The position numbers were made by a program, and so were the translations under genes. Shown here one piece after another: positions 7,937 through 18,451 of a stretch of 64,000 bases of DNA. Numbering within the stretch: position 1 is the stretch's first letter; the number at the start of each line of letters is the position of its first letter. The notes under the pieces were generated by a model, which had not been told where the DNA came from, searched no databases, and worked only from the letters and a program-made list of their open reading frames with translations. The stretch comes from Streptomyces caniscabiei (GTDB taxonomy: Bacteria > Actinomycetota > Actinomycetes > Streptomycetales > Streptomycetaceae), in contig NZ_JABXWI010000007.1 in assembly GCF_014930365.1 (NCBI RefSeq), positions 372,001 to 436,000 on the forward strand, read 5' to 3'.

Positions 7937-8566
7937 GTGGCCGCCAAGCCCGTGGCCAAGCGCCTCGTCGTGCTGGTCTCCGGATCCGGCACCAACCTCC
8001 AGGCGCTGCTGGACGCCATCGCGACGACCGGCGCCGAGGCCTACGGCGCCGAGATCGTGGCCGTCGGAGCCGACCGCGGCGGCGTCGAGGGGCTCGCCCG
8101 CGCCGAGCGCGCCGGACTGCCGACCTTCGTCTGCCGGGTCAAGGATCACGAGACGCGCGAGCAGTGGGACGCGGCCCTCGCCGAGGCCGTCGCCGCGTAC
8201 GAGCCCGATCTCGTCGTCTCCGCCGGGTTCATGAAGATCGTGGGGAAGGAGTTCCTGGCGCGGTTCGGCGGTCGGTTCGTCAACACCCACCCGGCTCTCC
8301 TCCCCAGTTTCCCCGGGGCCCACGGCGTGCGGGACGCGCTCGCCTACGGCGCCCGGGTCACCGGCTGCACCGTCCACTTCGTCGACGACGGCGTCGACAC
8401 CGGACCGATCATCGCGCAGGGCGTGGTGGAGATCCGGGACGAGGACGACGAGAGCGCTCTGCACGAGCGCATCAAGGAAGTCGAGCGAAGGCTGCTCGTC
8501 GATGTCGTGGGGCGGCTCGCCCGCAACGGCTATCGCATTGAGGGACGAAAGGTAGTTATCCAGTGA
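7937..8566 (+). CDS. purN: Phosphoribosylglycinamide formyltransferase
   Basis: The 209-residue product transfers a formyl group from 10-formyl-THF to GAR in purine synthesis. It shows VLVSGSGTNLQALLD near the start, the catalytic Asn and His in FVNTHPALLPSFPG, and the catalytic Asp in VDDGVDTGP. Length matches the family. I choose GTG 7937 because AGAAAGGG precedes it by 7 bases; an in-frame ATG at 7877 would add 20 basic residues and overlap a palindrome. The gene overlaps purH by four bases (GTGA). FolD and GlyA, also in this window, help supply its cofactor. Confidence 0.95.
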   Translation: MAAKPVAKRLVVLVSGSGTNLQALLDAIATTGAEAYGAEIVAVGADRGGVEGLARAERAGLPTFVCRVKDHETREQWDAALAEAVAAYEPDLVVSAGFMKIVGKEFLARFGGRFVNTHPALLPSFPGAHGVRDALAYGARVTGCTVHFVDDGVDTGPIIAQGVVEIRDEDDESALHERIKEVERRLLVDVVGRLARNGYRIEGRKVVIQ

Positions 8567-10128
8567 CCGCCGAGAGCAACGCCAAGCGGGCCATTCGCCG
8601 CGCGCTTGTCAGCGTCTACGACAAGACCGGCCTCGAGGACCTCGCGCGCGGGCTGCACGAGGCCGGTGTCGAGCTCGTCTCCACCGGCTCCACGGCCGCG
8701 AAGATCGCCGCCGCCGGCGTCCCCGTCACCAAGGTCGAGGAGCTCACCGGCTTCCCCGAGTGCCTGGACGGCCGGGTCAAGACCCTGCACCCCAGGGTCC
8801 ACGCGGGCATCCTCGCCGACCTCCGGCTGGAGGACCACCAGCGCCAGCTCGCCGAGCTGGGCGTCGAGCCGTTCGACCTCGTCGTCGTGAACCTCTACCC
8901 GTTCCGGGAGACCGTCGCCTCCGGGGCCACCCCCGACGAGTGCGTCGAGCAGATCGACATCGGCGGCCCCTCGATGGTCCGCGCCGCCGCCAAGAACCAC
9001 CCCTCCGTCGCGGTCGTCACCAGCCCCGCCCGGTACGCGGACGTCCTCGGCGCGGTCAAGGACGGCGGCTTCGACCTCTCCACCCGCAAGCGGCTGGCGG
9101 CCGAGGCCTTCCAGCACACGGCCGCGTACGACGTCGCCGTGGCCTCCTGGTTCGCGTCGTCCTACGCGCCCGCCGACGACTCGCAGTTCCCCGACTTCCT
9201 CGGGGCCACCTGGGAGCGCGCGCACACCCTGCGCTACGGCGAGAACCCGCACCAGCCGGCCGCGCTGTACGTCTCCGGCACCGGCGGTCTCGCCGAGGCC
9301 GAGCAGCTGCACGGCAAGGAGATGTCGTACAACAACTACACGGACACGGACGCCGCGCGCCGTGCCGCGTACGACCACGACGAGCCCGCCGTCGCGATCA
9401 TCAAGCACGCCAACCCCTGCGGTATCGCGGTCGGCGCGGATGTCGCCGAGGCGCACCGCAAGGCCCATGCCTGCGACCCGCTCTCCGCGTTCGGCGGTGT
9501 GATCGCCGTCAACCGGCCGGTGAGCAAGGAGATGGCGGAGCAGGTCGCGGAGATCTTCACCGAGGTCATCGTCGCGCCCGACTACGAGGAGGGGGCCCTG
9601 GAGGCCCTCGCCAAGAAGAAGAACATCCGCGTGCTGAAGGCGCCGGGCGCCCCTGCGGCCCCGGTGGAGCTGAAGCCCGTCGACGGCGGTGCGCTGCTCC
9701 AGGTGACCGACCGGCTCCAGGCCGACGGGGACGACCCGGCGAACTGGACCCTCGCCACCGGTGACGCCCTCTCCGCCGACGAGCTGGCCGAGCTGGCGTT
9801 CGCCTGGAAGGCCTGCCGCGCGGTGAAGTCCAACGCGATCCTGCTCGCCAAGGACGGCGCGTCGGTCGGTGTCGGCATGGGTCAGGTCAACCGCGTCGAC
9901 TCCTGCAAGCTGGCGGTGGAGCGGGCCGGCGCCGAGCGCGCGCGGGGCTCGTACGTCGCCTCGGACGCCTTCTTCCCGTTCCCCGACAACATCGACGTCC
10001 TGGGCGCGGCCGGCGTCAAGGCCATCGTCCAGCCGGGCGGTTCGGTCCGTGACGAGCTGGTCGTCGAGGCCGCGCAGAAGGCCGGCATCACGATGTACTT
10101 CACGGGGACGCGGCACTTCTTCCACTGA
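8563..10128 (+). CDS. purH: Bifunctional AICAR transformylase / IMP cyclohydrolase
   Basis: The 521-residue product catalyses the last two steps to IMP. Residues 1-150 form the MGS-like IMP cyclohydrolase domain (ALVSVYDKTGLEDLARGL, GRVKTLHPRVHAGIL). The rest is the AICAR transformylase domain with KHANPCGIA, FPFPDNIDVL and the terminal GTRHFFH, which are family signatures. The KEMSYNNYTDTDAA segment is slightly different from the enterobacterial form but typical of actinobacteria as I recall. The GTG start overlaps the purN stop, so translation is coupled. Confidence 0.96.
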   Translation: MTAESNAKRAIRRALVSVYDKTGLEDLARGLHEAGVELVSTGSTAAKIAAAGVPVTKVEELTGFPECLDGRVKTLHPRVHAGILADLRLEDHQRQLAELGVEPFDLVVVNLYPFRETVASGATPDECVEQIDIGGPSMVRAAAKNHPSVAVVTSPARYADVLGAVKDGGFDLSTRKRLAAEAFQHTAAYDVAVASWFASSYAPADDSQFPDFLGATWERAHTLRYGENPHQPAALYVSGTGGLAEAEQLHGKEMSYNNYTDTDAARRAAYDHDEPAVAIIKHANPCGIAVGADVAEAHRKAHACDPLSAFGGVIAVNRPVSKEMAEQVAEIFTEVIVAPDYEEGALEALAKKKNIRVLKAPGAPAAPVELKPVDGGALLQVTDRLQADGDDPANWTLATGDALSADELAELAFAWKACRAVKSNAILLAKDGASVGVGMGQVNRVDSCKLAVERAGAERARGSYVASDAFFPFPDNIDVLGAAGVKAIVQPGGSVRDELVVEAAQKAGITMYFTGTRHFFH

Positions 10129-10178
10129 GGTTTTCCCCTGGGGTGCGTCCCGGAAGTGCTTCGCTGAGAGCACGCTGC

Positions 10179-10214
10179 GCGGGGCCCGTCGGACGACGTT
10201 CCGACGGGCCCCGC
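10179..10214. terminator. Terminator between purH and the convergent kinase gene
   Basis: GCGGGGCCCGTCGGA (10179-10193) pairs perfectly with TCCGACGGGCCCCGC (10200-10214) over a 6-base loop. It probably ends both purNH and the minus-strand kinase gene ending at 10243. Confidence 0.8.
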
Positions 10215-10242
10215 GTCGTACGCGTCCACGGTGGCCGCGGCG

Positions 10243-12342
<2,100 letters not shown>

Positions 12343-12438
12343 GGGTCCCCCGGGTGGTGTTCTCTCTGGTCGTGCGCTGCCTCAACGGTCCCATGGACAA
12401 CAGGAGTTGACGAGAGACTACCGCGCGGGCCCAGCCGT

Positions 12439-12473
12439 GTACGGCCCGCCGGAGCATGTCCGGCGGGCCGTAC
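12439..12473 (-). terminator. Terminator of the M23 peptidase gene
   Basis: GTACGGCCCGCCGGA (12439-12453) pairs perfectly with TCCGGCGGGCCGTAC (12459-12473) across 5 bases, just downstream of the minus-strand gene ending at 12490. The kinase gene start at 12342 therefore has its own promoter region (12343-12438). Confidence 0.75.
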
Positions 12474-12489
12474 CGAGGGGTGGCTCGGA

Positions 12490-13131
12490 TCAGCAGTTCT
12501 TGCTGACGACGTCCTTCCACGTCTTGCTCTTGCCCGTGTAGGACTTGCCGTTGAAGTGCACCGGCTTGCGGTGCTTCTCGGTCGGGATCCCGTTGGTCCG
12601 GTACCGCTGCTCGTAGTGCAGGTGGGCGTGGTTGCCGCTGTTCTTGCCGGTGGCGCCGACACGGCCGATCTGCTTCTTCGCGCCCACGGTCTGGCCCACC
12701 TTGACGTACTTGGTGGCGCTGTCCTTCAAGTGGTAGTACGCGGTGTACCAGCCGCCGCCGTGATTGATGATGATCATGTTGCCGGCGCCGGAGTCCTTGT
12801 AGGCCTTGACGACCTTGCCCTTGTAGCCGGGGTAGACGGGCTTCCCGGAGGAGCCGGTGTTCCCCTTCACCACCATGTCGATGGCCGGGTTGTGGCCCCA
12901 GGTGTCGATCCGCCAGTGCGTGTTGCACTTGAACGGCATCTGGAACCTCGGCTTGGCCGCCGCCGCCACGTCACCCGCGGCGGACGCGGACGTGGACGCC
13001 GGTGCGGCCGTGGCCGAACCCCCGGCCGTCAGGCCGAAGGAGAGCGCCACGGCGGTCGCGGCGAGCGCGACGGCCGTCCTGCGCCGTGCGGGCGTGCCGG
13101 TGGCCGTCGCGGTTGTCGTTGTCGTCGTCAT
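12490..13131 (-). CDS. Secreted M23 family metallopeptidase
   Basis: The 213-residue product starts with a Thr-rich stretch and a signal sequence (RRRTAVALAATAVALSFGLTA) ending near residue 43. The LytM/M23 domain follows: a zinc-site candidate in WGHNPAIDMVV (His-x4-Asp) and the HAHLHYE motif (His-x-His) near residue 168, with the Gly-rich NHGGGWYTAYYHL strand between. Such enzymes cut peptide cross-bridges in peptidoglycan. The domain continues to the C-terminus with a final Cys. RBS is GGGGAAAAG. It is transcribed alone between a Ser/Thr kinase and a kinase/FHA pair, which may sense the same wall. Confidence 0.88.
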   Translation of the reverse strand: MTTTTTTATATGTPARRRTAVALAATAVALSFGLTAGGSATAAPASTSASAAGDVAAAAKPRFQMPFKCNTHWRIDTWGHNPAIDMVVKGNTGSSGKPVYPGYKGKVVKAYKDSGAGNMIIINHGGGWYTAYYHLKDSATKYVKVGQTVGAKKQIGRVGATGKNSGNHAHLHYEQRYRTNGIPTEKHRKPVHFNGKSYTGKSKTWKDVVSKNC

Positions 13132-13305
13132 CTTTTCCCCGTTTCCCCGTGTTCCCCGTGGTGTTCTCGTGGTTCTCGTGGTGCGCGTGATTCGTGTTGC
13201 TGTCGTGCTGTCGTGCTGTTCGCTGCGAACGCCTCAAGCATCCGGGGCCGGCCCGCGTCCCGGTACCTCGAAGGTCATAGGGTCGGCCGGTCTGTGGTCC
13301 GTCGT
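13132..13305. other. Low-complexity region upstream of the M23 peptidase gene
   Basis: The region has runs of TTCCCCG-like units (about 13134-13165), TTCTCGTGG repeats and GTGCTGTCGTGCTGTCG (about 13200-13222). It must hold the promoter of the peptidase gene. I looked for a ydaO/c-di-AMP riboswitch, common before wall hydrolase genes in this genus, and did not see its conserved blocks. Confidence 0.4.
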
Positions 13306-14673
13306 TCAGCACGACTCCACCCACTCGTGGGAGCGGAGCACCAGGCCGGCCGGGTAGTCGACCTTGGCGTTCTCCTGGACGCAGCCGAACGGTTCCTCGC
13401 GGTTCGGCTCGCGGAACAGTTCGACGTCGGCGTGCGGGTCGCCGGAGTAGCCGTTGTTGAAGACCGACCTGGGCCGGGTGTCCTTCGCCCAGTCGCAGGT
13501 GATGATCCCGCCCAGCCAGTCGTCGTCGTACTCGTACCAGGCGCACATCTCGCCCTGTCCGTCCGCCTCGGTGAAGAAGCAGACATCACCCCGGTCGCAG
13601 CGCTCGTAGCCCTGCGGGGCCGGTTCGCGCAGGGCCAGCAGGCCGGCCGTGGCGAGGGACACGACCGTGAGCGCGGCCAGGCCGCCGAGGAGGGCCGGAT
13701 GGGGGCCGCGCCTCGGCCGCAGGCGGGGGAGGCGCGGGGAGCGTGCCGCCCCGGCCGCCGTCTCGACGCGGCGGAGCAGGGACGACGCGGTGTGCGGGGC
13801 ACGGGCGGCGTGGGTCGGGGCCAGACAGTCGGTGACGATCTGCCGCCAGGGGCCGGGCAGTTCGGGGGAGAGCCGTAGCTCCTCGCGGCCGCTCGCGTAG
13901 CGCAGGACGGCGTCCCGCCGGGCGGGCGGGGCGGCTCCGGGGAAGGGCGGACCGCCGGTCAGGACGAGGTGGGCTAGGACGCCGAACGCCCAGATGTCGG
14001 CGGTCGGACGGGTCCGGTGCCCGTGCTCGCCGACCTCGGCCCAGAGCAGCTCGGGCGGGCTGTAGTCGGGAGTGCTGAACGCCGGGGAGTAGGCGTGGGT
14101 CCCCTCCAGTTCGGCGGCCAGGTTGAAGTCGGCGAGCCGTACCGAACCGTCCGCCATCAGCAGCACGTTGGCGGGCTTGAGGTCGCCGTGCACCCAGCCC
14201 GCGTGGTGGAGGTGGGCGAGGCCCTCGCAGATCTGGGCGAGGAGCGAGGGCCCGCCCGGCAGGGCGACGGCCCGCTGTCCCCGCGCCCGTGCGGCCAGTT
14301 GGTCGATGAACTGGTCGAGGGAGCCCTCGGCGCGTTCCAGCACGAGGACGGAGGCGCCGTCGAGCAGGGGTTCCGACGGGTCGTCCACGGTGAGCGTCTC
14401 GTACATGCGGATGAGGCGCGGACGGCGCAGCCGGAGCAGCAACTCCTTCTCCCGTTCGGCGAGTTCCTGGAGGTGGCGCAGCTGGCGCGGGGTGCGGGTG
14501 CCGGTGGGGTGGAACTTCAGGGCGGCCTCGGCGGGCAGCCCCTCGGCCGGTTCGGTGCGCCGCGCGGCGTACACCGTCCCGAAGGCCCCGGAGGCCAGCG
14601 GCTCACGGATCTCCCAGACGCCGACGCGGTACCCCTTCGGCACCGGCACGGCGTACGGCTCCCGCGCGCTCAT
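13306..14673 (-). CDS. Receptor protein kinase with I36-inhibitor-like outer domain
   Basis: The 455-residue product has a kinase domain (15-285): LASGAFGTVY loop, Lys53 in AALKFH, HGDLKPANVLL with Asp164, and a metal motif reading DFN (182-184) in place of DFG. After a basic linker there is one membrane helix (about 335-360, LLGGLAALTVVSLATAGLLAL). The outer 95 residues contain four or more cysteines with VCFFTEADGQGEMCAWYEY and SVFNNG, which resembles the peptidase-inhibitor I36/beta-gamma-crystallin fold. I start it at ATG 14673, which overlaps the stop of the upstream FHA gene by four bases (ATGA). The FHA protein is its probable substrate or partner. Confidence 0.85.
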   Translation of the reverse strand: MSAREPYAVPVPKGYRVGVWEIREPLASGAFGTVYAARRTEPAEGLPAEAALKFHPTGTRTPRQLRHLQELAEREKELLLRLRRPRLIRMYETLTVDDPSEPLLDGASVLVLERAEGSLDQFIDQLAARARGQRAVALPGGPSLLAQICEGLAHLHHAGWVHGDLKPANVLLMADGSVRLADFNLAAELEGTHAYSPAFSTPDYSPPELLWAEVGEHGHRTRPTADIWAFGVLAHLVLTGGPPFPGAAPPARRDAVLRYASGREELRLSPELPGPWRQIVTDCLAPTHAARAPHTASSLLRRVETAAGAARSPRLPRLRPRRGPHPALLGGLAALTVVSLATAGLLALREPAPQGYERCDRGDVCFFTEADGQGEMCAWYEYDDDWLGGIITCDWAKDTRPRSVFNNGYSGDPHADVELFREPNREEPFGCVQENAKVDYPAGLVLRSHEWVESC

Positions 14674-15419
14674 CGGTCCGCACCGCCCTTCAGCACCGTC
14701 AGGTCGGACTCGCGGACGAGGTCGAAGCGCAGGGCCAGGGAGACCAGGCGGTCCTTCTTTCCGTTGAGGCGGGCACCGCCGGGCGGCGCGGACTCCGGGG
14801 CCGGCTTCAGCCGCAGCTTGACGGCCAGGTAGTCGATGTTCCACTGCACGGCGGTGCGGGACACCGAGGGCCAGCTGGGGCGCAGCAGTTCGACCAGTTC
14901 GTCGGCGGTGGCGAGCGCGGCGTGCGGCTCGCCGCGCAGCCGTGGGGCGCACAGGGCGGCCAGCACCTGGAAGTACCGTTTGCCCCGGTCGAGGGGGAAC
15001 GCGGACGCGGTGGGCGAGCCGTCAAGGGGACCGGCCTGGTCGAGGAAGTCGTGGCGCGGGGCCCAGACGTCGAAGCTGAGCAGTTCGCTGCCCGCGGGCA
15101 GCACCACTCGCGAGAACTCGAACGGCACCGGCGCGTCCAGCCGCCCCGGCGCGACCTTGATGTGCTCGCCTGCGCCCTCCGGGTTCTCCACCACGTACGT
15201 CTGCGCGCGGCTCAGATTGCTGAGCGTCCAGTAGGCGCCCGTGGCCGTGATCTCCCCGGCCTCCCGGGACACGCCCTCGTGCGCGATGGTCAGATGCGGG
15301 GCGCCCGGCCGCCGCGTACGGCCGAAGGGCAGGGACTCGCCGGGTGCGAGCCGGACCTGTTCGCCCGGACGTCCTCCGTCGACGGGCATGGGCGCGGGCA
15401 CGACGATGATGCTGTGCAT
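14670..15419 (-). CDS. FHA-domain protein coupled to the kinase gene
   Basis: The 249-residue product has an N-terminal forkhead-associated domain (about 10-105): RLAPGESLPFGRT, the conserved LTIAHEGVSREAGEIT strand-loop with the Ser-Arg phosphothreonine-binding core, and the WTLSNLS strand. The C-terminal half (110-249) is helical and contains a winged-helix-like part (WPSVSRTAVQWNIDYLAVKL), as in several actinobacterial FHA regulators. The start at 15419 is fixed by GGGGAGGA 8 bases upstream. Its stop overlaps the kinase start, so both are made together, which suggests that it binds phosphothreonine on that kinase or its substrates. Confidence 0.85.
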   Translation of the reverse strand: MHSIIVVPAPMPVDGGRPGEQVRLAPGESLPFGRTRRPGAPHLTIAHEGVSREAGEITATGAYWTLSNLSRAQTYVVENPEGAGEHIKVAPGRLDAPVPFEFSRVVLPAGSELLSFDVWAPRHDFLDQAGPLDGSPTASAFPLDRGKRYFQVLAALCAPRLRGEPHAALATADELVELLRPSWPSVSRTAVQWNIDYLAVKLRLKPAPESAPPGGARLNGKKDRLVSLALRFDLVRESDLTVLKGGADR

Positions 15420-15549
15420 GACTGGTTCCTCCCCCGAGGCAGACATGGACGCGTCAGAGTACGGGCCGGGGAGGTAAACACCACAGGTCCGGCGTATGCG
15501 GCGTTTCCATGACGTCTGCGACGGCGGCGCCTGTCCGGTGTGAACGCGC

Positions 15550-15590
15550 CGAAGGGCCGTGCCCCCGGTGTGCGGGGGTACGGCCCTTCG
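15550..15590. terminator. Terminator downstream of the Pro/Gln-rich membrane protein gene
   Basis: A 17-bp stem (15550-15566 with 15574-15590, one G-T wobble) and 7-base loop stand immediately after the minus-strand gene that ends at 15605, and upstream of the FHA gene. Confidence 0.75.
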
Positions 15591-15604
15591 ATGTGCTCGG
15601 CGGT

Positions 15605-16183
15605 TCAGTAGCGCGGGCGGTTGAACCACGCCTTGCCGGCCGCGTTGCCGACGAAGACGGCGATCAGGATGCCCAGCACCAGGTGGACCAGGCCGATCAG
15701 GAAGAACGGGAAGACGCCCAGGACGGCCGTGATGATGCCGAAGACCAGCGCGGCGACGCGTACGCCGTTGCCGCCGGACTTGAACTTCACGGCCAGCATG
15801 ATCGCGTAGACGAGCCAGGCCACCGCGAAGACGGCGATCGCCACCATCTGGCCGGTGGGGATGTTGCCCAGCGCCTCCGCGAGGGCCGGGTCCTCGGTGC
15901 TGTCGCTGGCCGCCGCCACACCGATCGCGCCGATGCCGTACAGGAGCACGCCGACGACCTGGAGGCCGACGATGACCCAGAGCATGATGCGGGCCGCGTT
16001 CACCGTGCTGGGCATGGTCTCGGGAGCGTTCGGGTAGCCGCCGTAGCCCTGGGAGACCGGCGGGGCGGTCGGGTAGCCGTACCCCGGCTGCTGGGGCTGG
16101 TTCTGCTGCGGGTAGCCGTAGCCCTGGGCGGGCGGCTGCTGCTGGGGCTGGCCGTACGGGTTGTTCGGGTCGCCGAAGCTCAT
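15605..16183 (-). CDS. Small membrane protein with Pro/Gln/Tyr-rich N-terminus
   Basis: The 192-residue product starts with about 65 residues rich in Gln, Pro, Gly and Tyr (PYGQPQQQPPAQGYGYPQQ), a tail type often seen on Streptomyces membrane proteins. Four hydrophobic segments follow (ARIMLWVIVGLQVVGVLLYG, MVAIAVFAVAWLVYAIML, VAALVFGIITAVLGV, IGLVHLVLGILIAVFV). I do not recognise a functional family. The start at 16183 follows AACGGAGGA at good spacing; the longer open frame upstream lacks one. It is divergent from folD and shares its 280-base promoter region. Confidence 0.8.
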   Translation of the reverse strand: MSFGDPNNPYGQPQQQPPAQGYGYPQQNQPQQPGYGYPTAPPVSQGYGGYPNAPETMPSTVNAARIMLWVIVGLQVVGVLLYGIGAIGVAAASDSTEDPALAEALGNIPTGQMVAIAVFAVAWLVYAIMLAVKFKSGGNGVRVAALVFGIITAVLGVFPFFLIGLVHLVLGILIAVFVGNAAGKAWFNRPRY

Positions 16184-16336
16184 GGCGGGGTTTCCTCCGT
16201 TGCCTGGTGCGGGGACGCGCGGCACGGTTCGGAGGAATGCCCTGTTCTGGTAGTGGTCACGCCCCCCGGCAGTGCCCGCGGCACTGTGCCCCAATCGTTT
16301 TATATGCCCGCTCGGATGTCCAGGGCGATTCGCCGG

Positions 16337-16356
16337 GTGTTGTGCAAGTGCAACAC
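16337..16356. promoter_or_regulatory. Inverted repeat in the divergent region before folD
   Basis: GTGTTG (16337-16342) faces CAACAC (16351-16356) around TGCAAGTG. It lies between the two divergent starts (16183 minus, 16466 plus) and looks like an operator. Its core CAAGTGCAAC is the exact complement of GTTGCACTTG at 61930-61939, upstream of sdhC. No regulator can be named. Confidence 0.4.
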
Positions 16357-16465
16357 ATCCGATCTTGTCCGGGACGGATCGCGATCCGGCTCGGTAGGGG
16401 TCGGAGGGCGTCCGCCTGGTGACCGGATTGGAACCCGGCGCCGGTCATCCGCGAAGATTGGGGCC

Positions 16466-17320
16466 ATGAGCGCCCAGATTCTCGATGGCAAGGCCACCGC
16501 AGCCGCGATCAAGTCCGATCTGACCGCCCGCGTGGCGGTGCTGAAGGAGAAGGGCGTCACGCCCGGACTCGGCACGATCCTCGTCGGGGAGGACCCCGGC
16601 AGCCAGAAGTACGTGGCGGGCAAGCACCGCGACTGCGCGCAGGTAGGCATCGCCTCCATCCAGCGCGAACTGCCCGCGACCGCCACGCAGGAGGAGATCG
16701 AGGCGGCGGTGCGGGAACTGAACGAGGACCCCGCGTGCACCGGGTACATCGTGCAGCTGCCGCTGCCCAAGGGCATCGACGAGAACCGCATCCTCGAACT
16801 GATGGACCCCGACAAGGACGCGGACGGACTGCACCCGATGAACCTCGGGCGCCTCGTCCTCAACGAGCCCGCGCCGCTGCCCTGCACCCCGAACGGCGTC
16901 CTCACCCTGCTCCGGCAGTACGGCGTCGAGATCAAGGGTGCCGAGGTCGTGGTCGTCGGGCGCGGTGTCACCATCGGCCGCCCGATGCCGCTGCTGCTGA
17001 CCCGGCGCAGCGAGAACGCGACGGTGACCCAGTGCCACACCGGCACGCGTGACCTGGCCGCGCACCTCAAGCGCGCCGACATCATCGTCGCCGCGGCCGG
17101 CTCGGCCCACCTGATCCGGCCCGAGGACGTGAAGCCGGGCGCCGCCGTCCTCGATGTCGGTGTCTCCCGCTCCGCCGATGGCAAGATCGTCGGCGACGTG
17201 CACCCCGGTGTCGCCGAGGTCGCCGGCTGGATCTCCCCCAACCCCGGGGGTGTCGGGCCGATGACCCGCGCGCAGCTCCTCGTCAATGTGGTCGAGGCGG
17301 CGGAGCGCAGTGTCGGCTGA
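16466..17320 (+). CDS. folD: Methylene-THF dehydrogenase / cyclohydrolase
   Basis: The 284-residue product interconverts 5,10-methylene-THF and 10-formyl-THF, feeding PurN and PurH. It has the catalytic Lys region (QKYVAGKHRDCAQVGI), the QLPLPKGI motif, DKDADGLHPMN, PCTPNG and the NADP loop VVGRGVTIGRPM. Length is normal. The ATG at 16466 gives the usual N-terminus MSAQILDGKATAAAI. The next gene starts inside its last codons (GTG 17310), so they are probably co-transcribed. Confidence 0.96.
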   Translation: MSAQILDGKATAAAIKSDLTARVAVLKEKGVTPGLGTILVGEDPGSQKYVAGKHRDCAQVGIASIQRELPATATQEEIEAAVRELNEDPACTGYIVQLPLPKGIDENRILELMDPDKDADGLHPMNLGRLVLNEPAPLPCTPNGVLTLLRQYGVEIKGAEVVVVGRGVTIGRPMPLLLTRRSENATVTQCHTGTRDLAAHLKRADIIVAAAGSAHLIRPEDVKPGAAVLDVGVSRSADGKIVGDVHPGVAEVAGWISPNPGGVGPMTRAQLLVNVVEAAERSVG

Positions 17321-18413
17321 CGGCAGGGCGAAGGGGACACCGGGACCACCGGGGGCCCCGCACCGAGCCGGACGACCCGGGGCGTCGGCCGCCGACGCCC
17401 CCGGAAAGACAGCGGCCGAGCCCGCCGAGCCGCACCGCGAGAACGGCGCGCGCGACGGGGCGGCGCCGTCGGAGAGGGCACAGATGTCGAGGACGACGGA
17501 AACGACCGGCTCCGCCGCCGTGACCGGGCCGACCGGGGCGACCGAGACGGCCGCGGTGACCGGTCCTGCCGGGGCGACCGAGCCGGCGGGGCCGGCGGAC
17601 GCGGCTGGAACCACCGGTTCCGCCGAGGCGACCGGATCGGCTGCGCAGGCGGGGGCGGCCGGCGCGGAGGCGACCGAGCCGGCCGAAGCCGGCGGTGCCG
17701 CAGAGGCGGCTGGGGTGGCCAAGACCGGCGGTGCCGCAGAGGCGGCTGGGGTGGCCAAGACCGCCAAGGCGGCTGAGACGACCGGTGCGGCCGAGACGAC
17801 TGACACTGCCCGGTCCACCCCGTCCTCCGGGGAATCCGGGCCGAACAGGGCTGCCAGGGCAACCCAGGCCTCCGGCGACGCCGAGTCGGGCGGTTCGTCC
17901 CGGGCCTCCGAGGCGGGCGAGGCCGGCGGTGGTCCGGAGTCCGGGGAGAGCGCTGATGAGATCGATGTGTCGGATCACATCAGCGTCCCCGGGGCCGATG
18001 GGAAGCCCGTGCGTGGCACTCGGCGGTTTCCCCTGTTCACCAGGGACACCGCGCGGCCCGAGGGCGGTGGCCGGGCCGCGCCGCGTGAGGCGCCGGCCCC
18101 TGTCCGGCAGTGGCCCATCCTCGCCGTGCTGAGCACCGTGGCCCTCGGGCTGCTGCTCACCGCGCTGGACGCGTTCCGGGTCGGCACCATCCTGATCGGC
18201 GTCGCGCTGCTCGCCGGCGCGGCGCTGCGCTGGGCCGTCCGGGACGTCGGCATGCTCGCCGTCCGCTCCCGCTTCACCGACATGGCCACGTACATCGTCC
18301 TGGGCACCACCATCGTGCTGCTCGCGCTGATGGCCCAGCCCAGGCCGCTGCTGGAGATCCCGTTCCTCAAGGACACGCTGCACTTCACGGTGGGCGACGA
18401 GGAGACCGGCTGA
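17310..18413 (+). CDS. DUF3017 membrane protein with Ala/Thr-rich extension
   Basis: The 367-residue product has a C-terminal part (about 265-367) matching the DUF3017 family: a loop ending VRQWPILAVLS, then two or three membrane helices (LLLTALDAFRVGTILIGVALL, MATYIVLGTTIVLLALMA). DUF3017 follows folD in Streptomyces as I recall. The N-terminal 260 residues are unusual: Ala, Thr, Glu and Gly make a disordered stretch with a perfectly repeated block GGAAEAAGVAKT, encoded by two identical 36-bp units. I start it at GTG 17310 behind GGCGGAG; ATG 17286 is an alternative. Function unknown. Confidence 0.75.
   Translation: MSADGRAKGTPGPPGAPHRAGRPGASAADAPGKTAAEPAEPHRENGARDGAAPSERAQMSRTTETTGSAAVTGPTGATETAAVTGPAGATEPAGPADAAGTTGSAEATGSAAQAGAAGAEATEPAEAGGAAEAAGVAKTGGAAEAAGVAKTAKAAETTGAAETTDTARSTPSSGESGPNRAARATQASGDAESGGSSRASEAGEAGGGPESGESADEIDVSDHISVPGADGKPVRGTRRFPLFTRDTARPEGGGRAAPREAPAPVRQWPILAVLSTVALGLLLTALDAFRVGTILIGVALLAGAALRWAVRDVGMLAVRSRFTDMATYIVLGTTIVLLALMAQPRPLLEIPFLKDTLHFTVGDEETG
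17691..17762 (+). repeat. 36-bp in-frame tandem repeat
   Basis: Two identical 36-bp copies (17691-17726 and 17727-17762) encode GGAAEAAGVAKT twice within the extension of the DUF3017 protein. Identity at the DNA level indicates recent slippage or duplication. Confidence 0.9.
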
Positions 18414-18451
18414 GGCCCTCCCGCCTCGCCCCCGGCACCGGCCCCGGCACC

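Noticed and set aside
8530..10173. 547-codon minus-strand open frame across purH
   Set aside because: Antisense shadow of purH with no family features.
13132..13305. c-di-AMP (ydaO) riboswitch before the M23 peptidase
   Set aside because: The region is short and low in complexity; the conserved aptamer blocks are absent.
16357..16465. Second ZTP riboswitch before folD
   Set aside because: A CCGCCTGG is present but the CGTGACTGGC and GGGGAGCG blocks are not.
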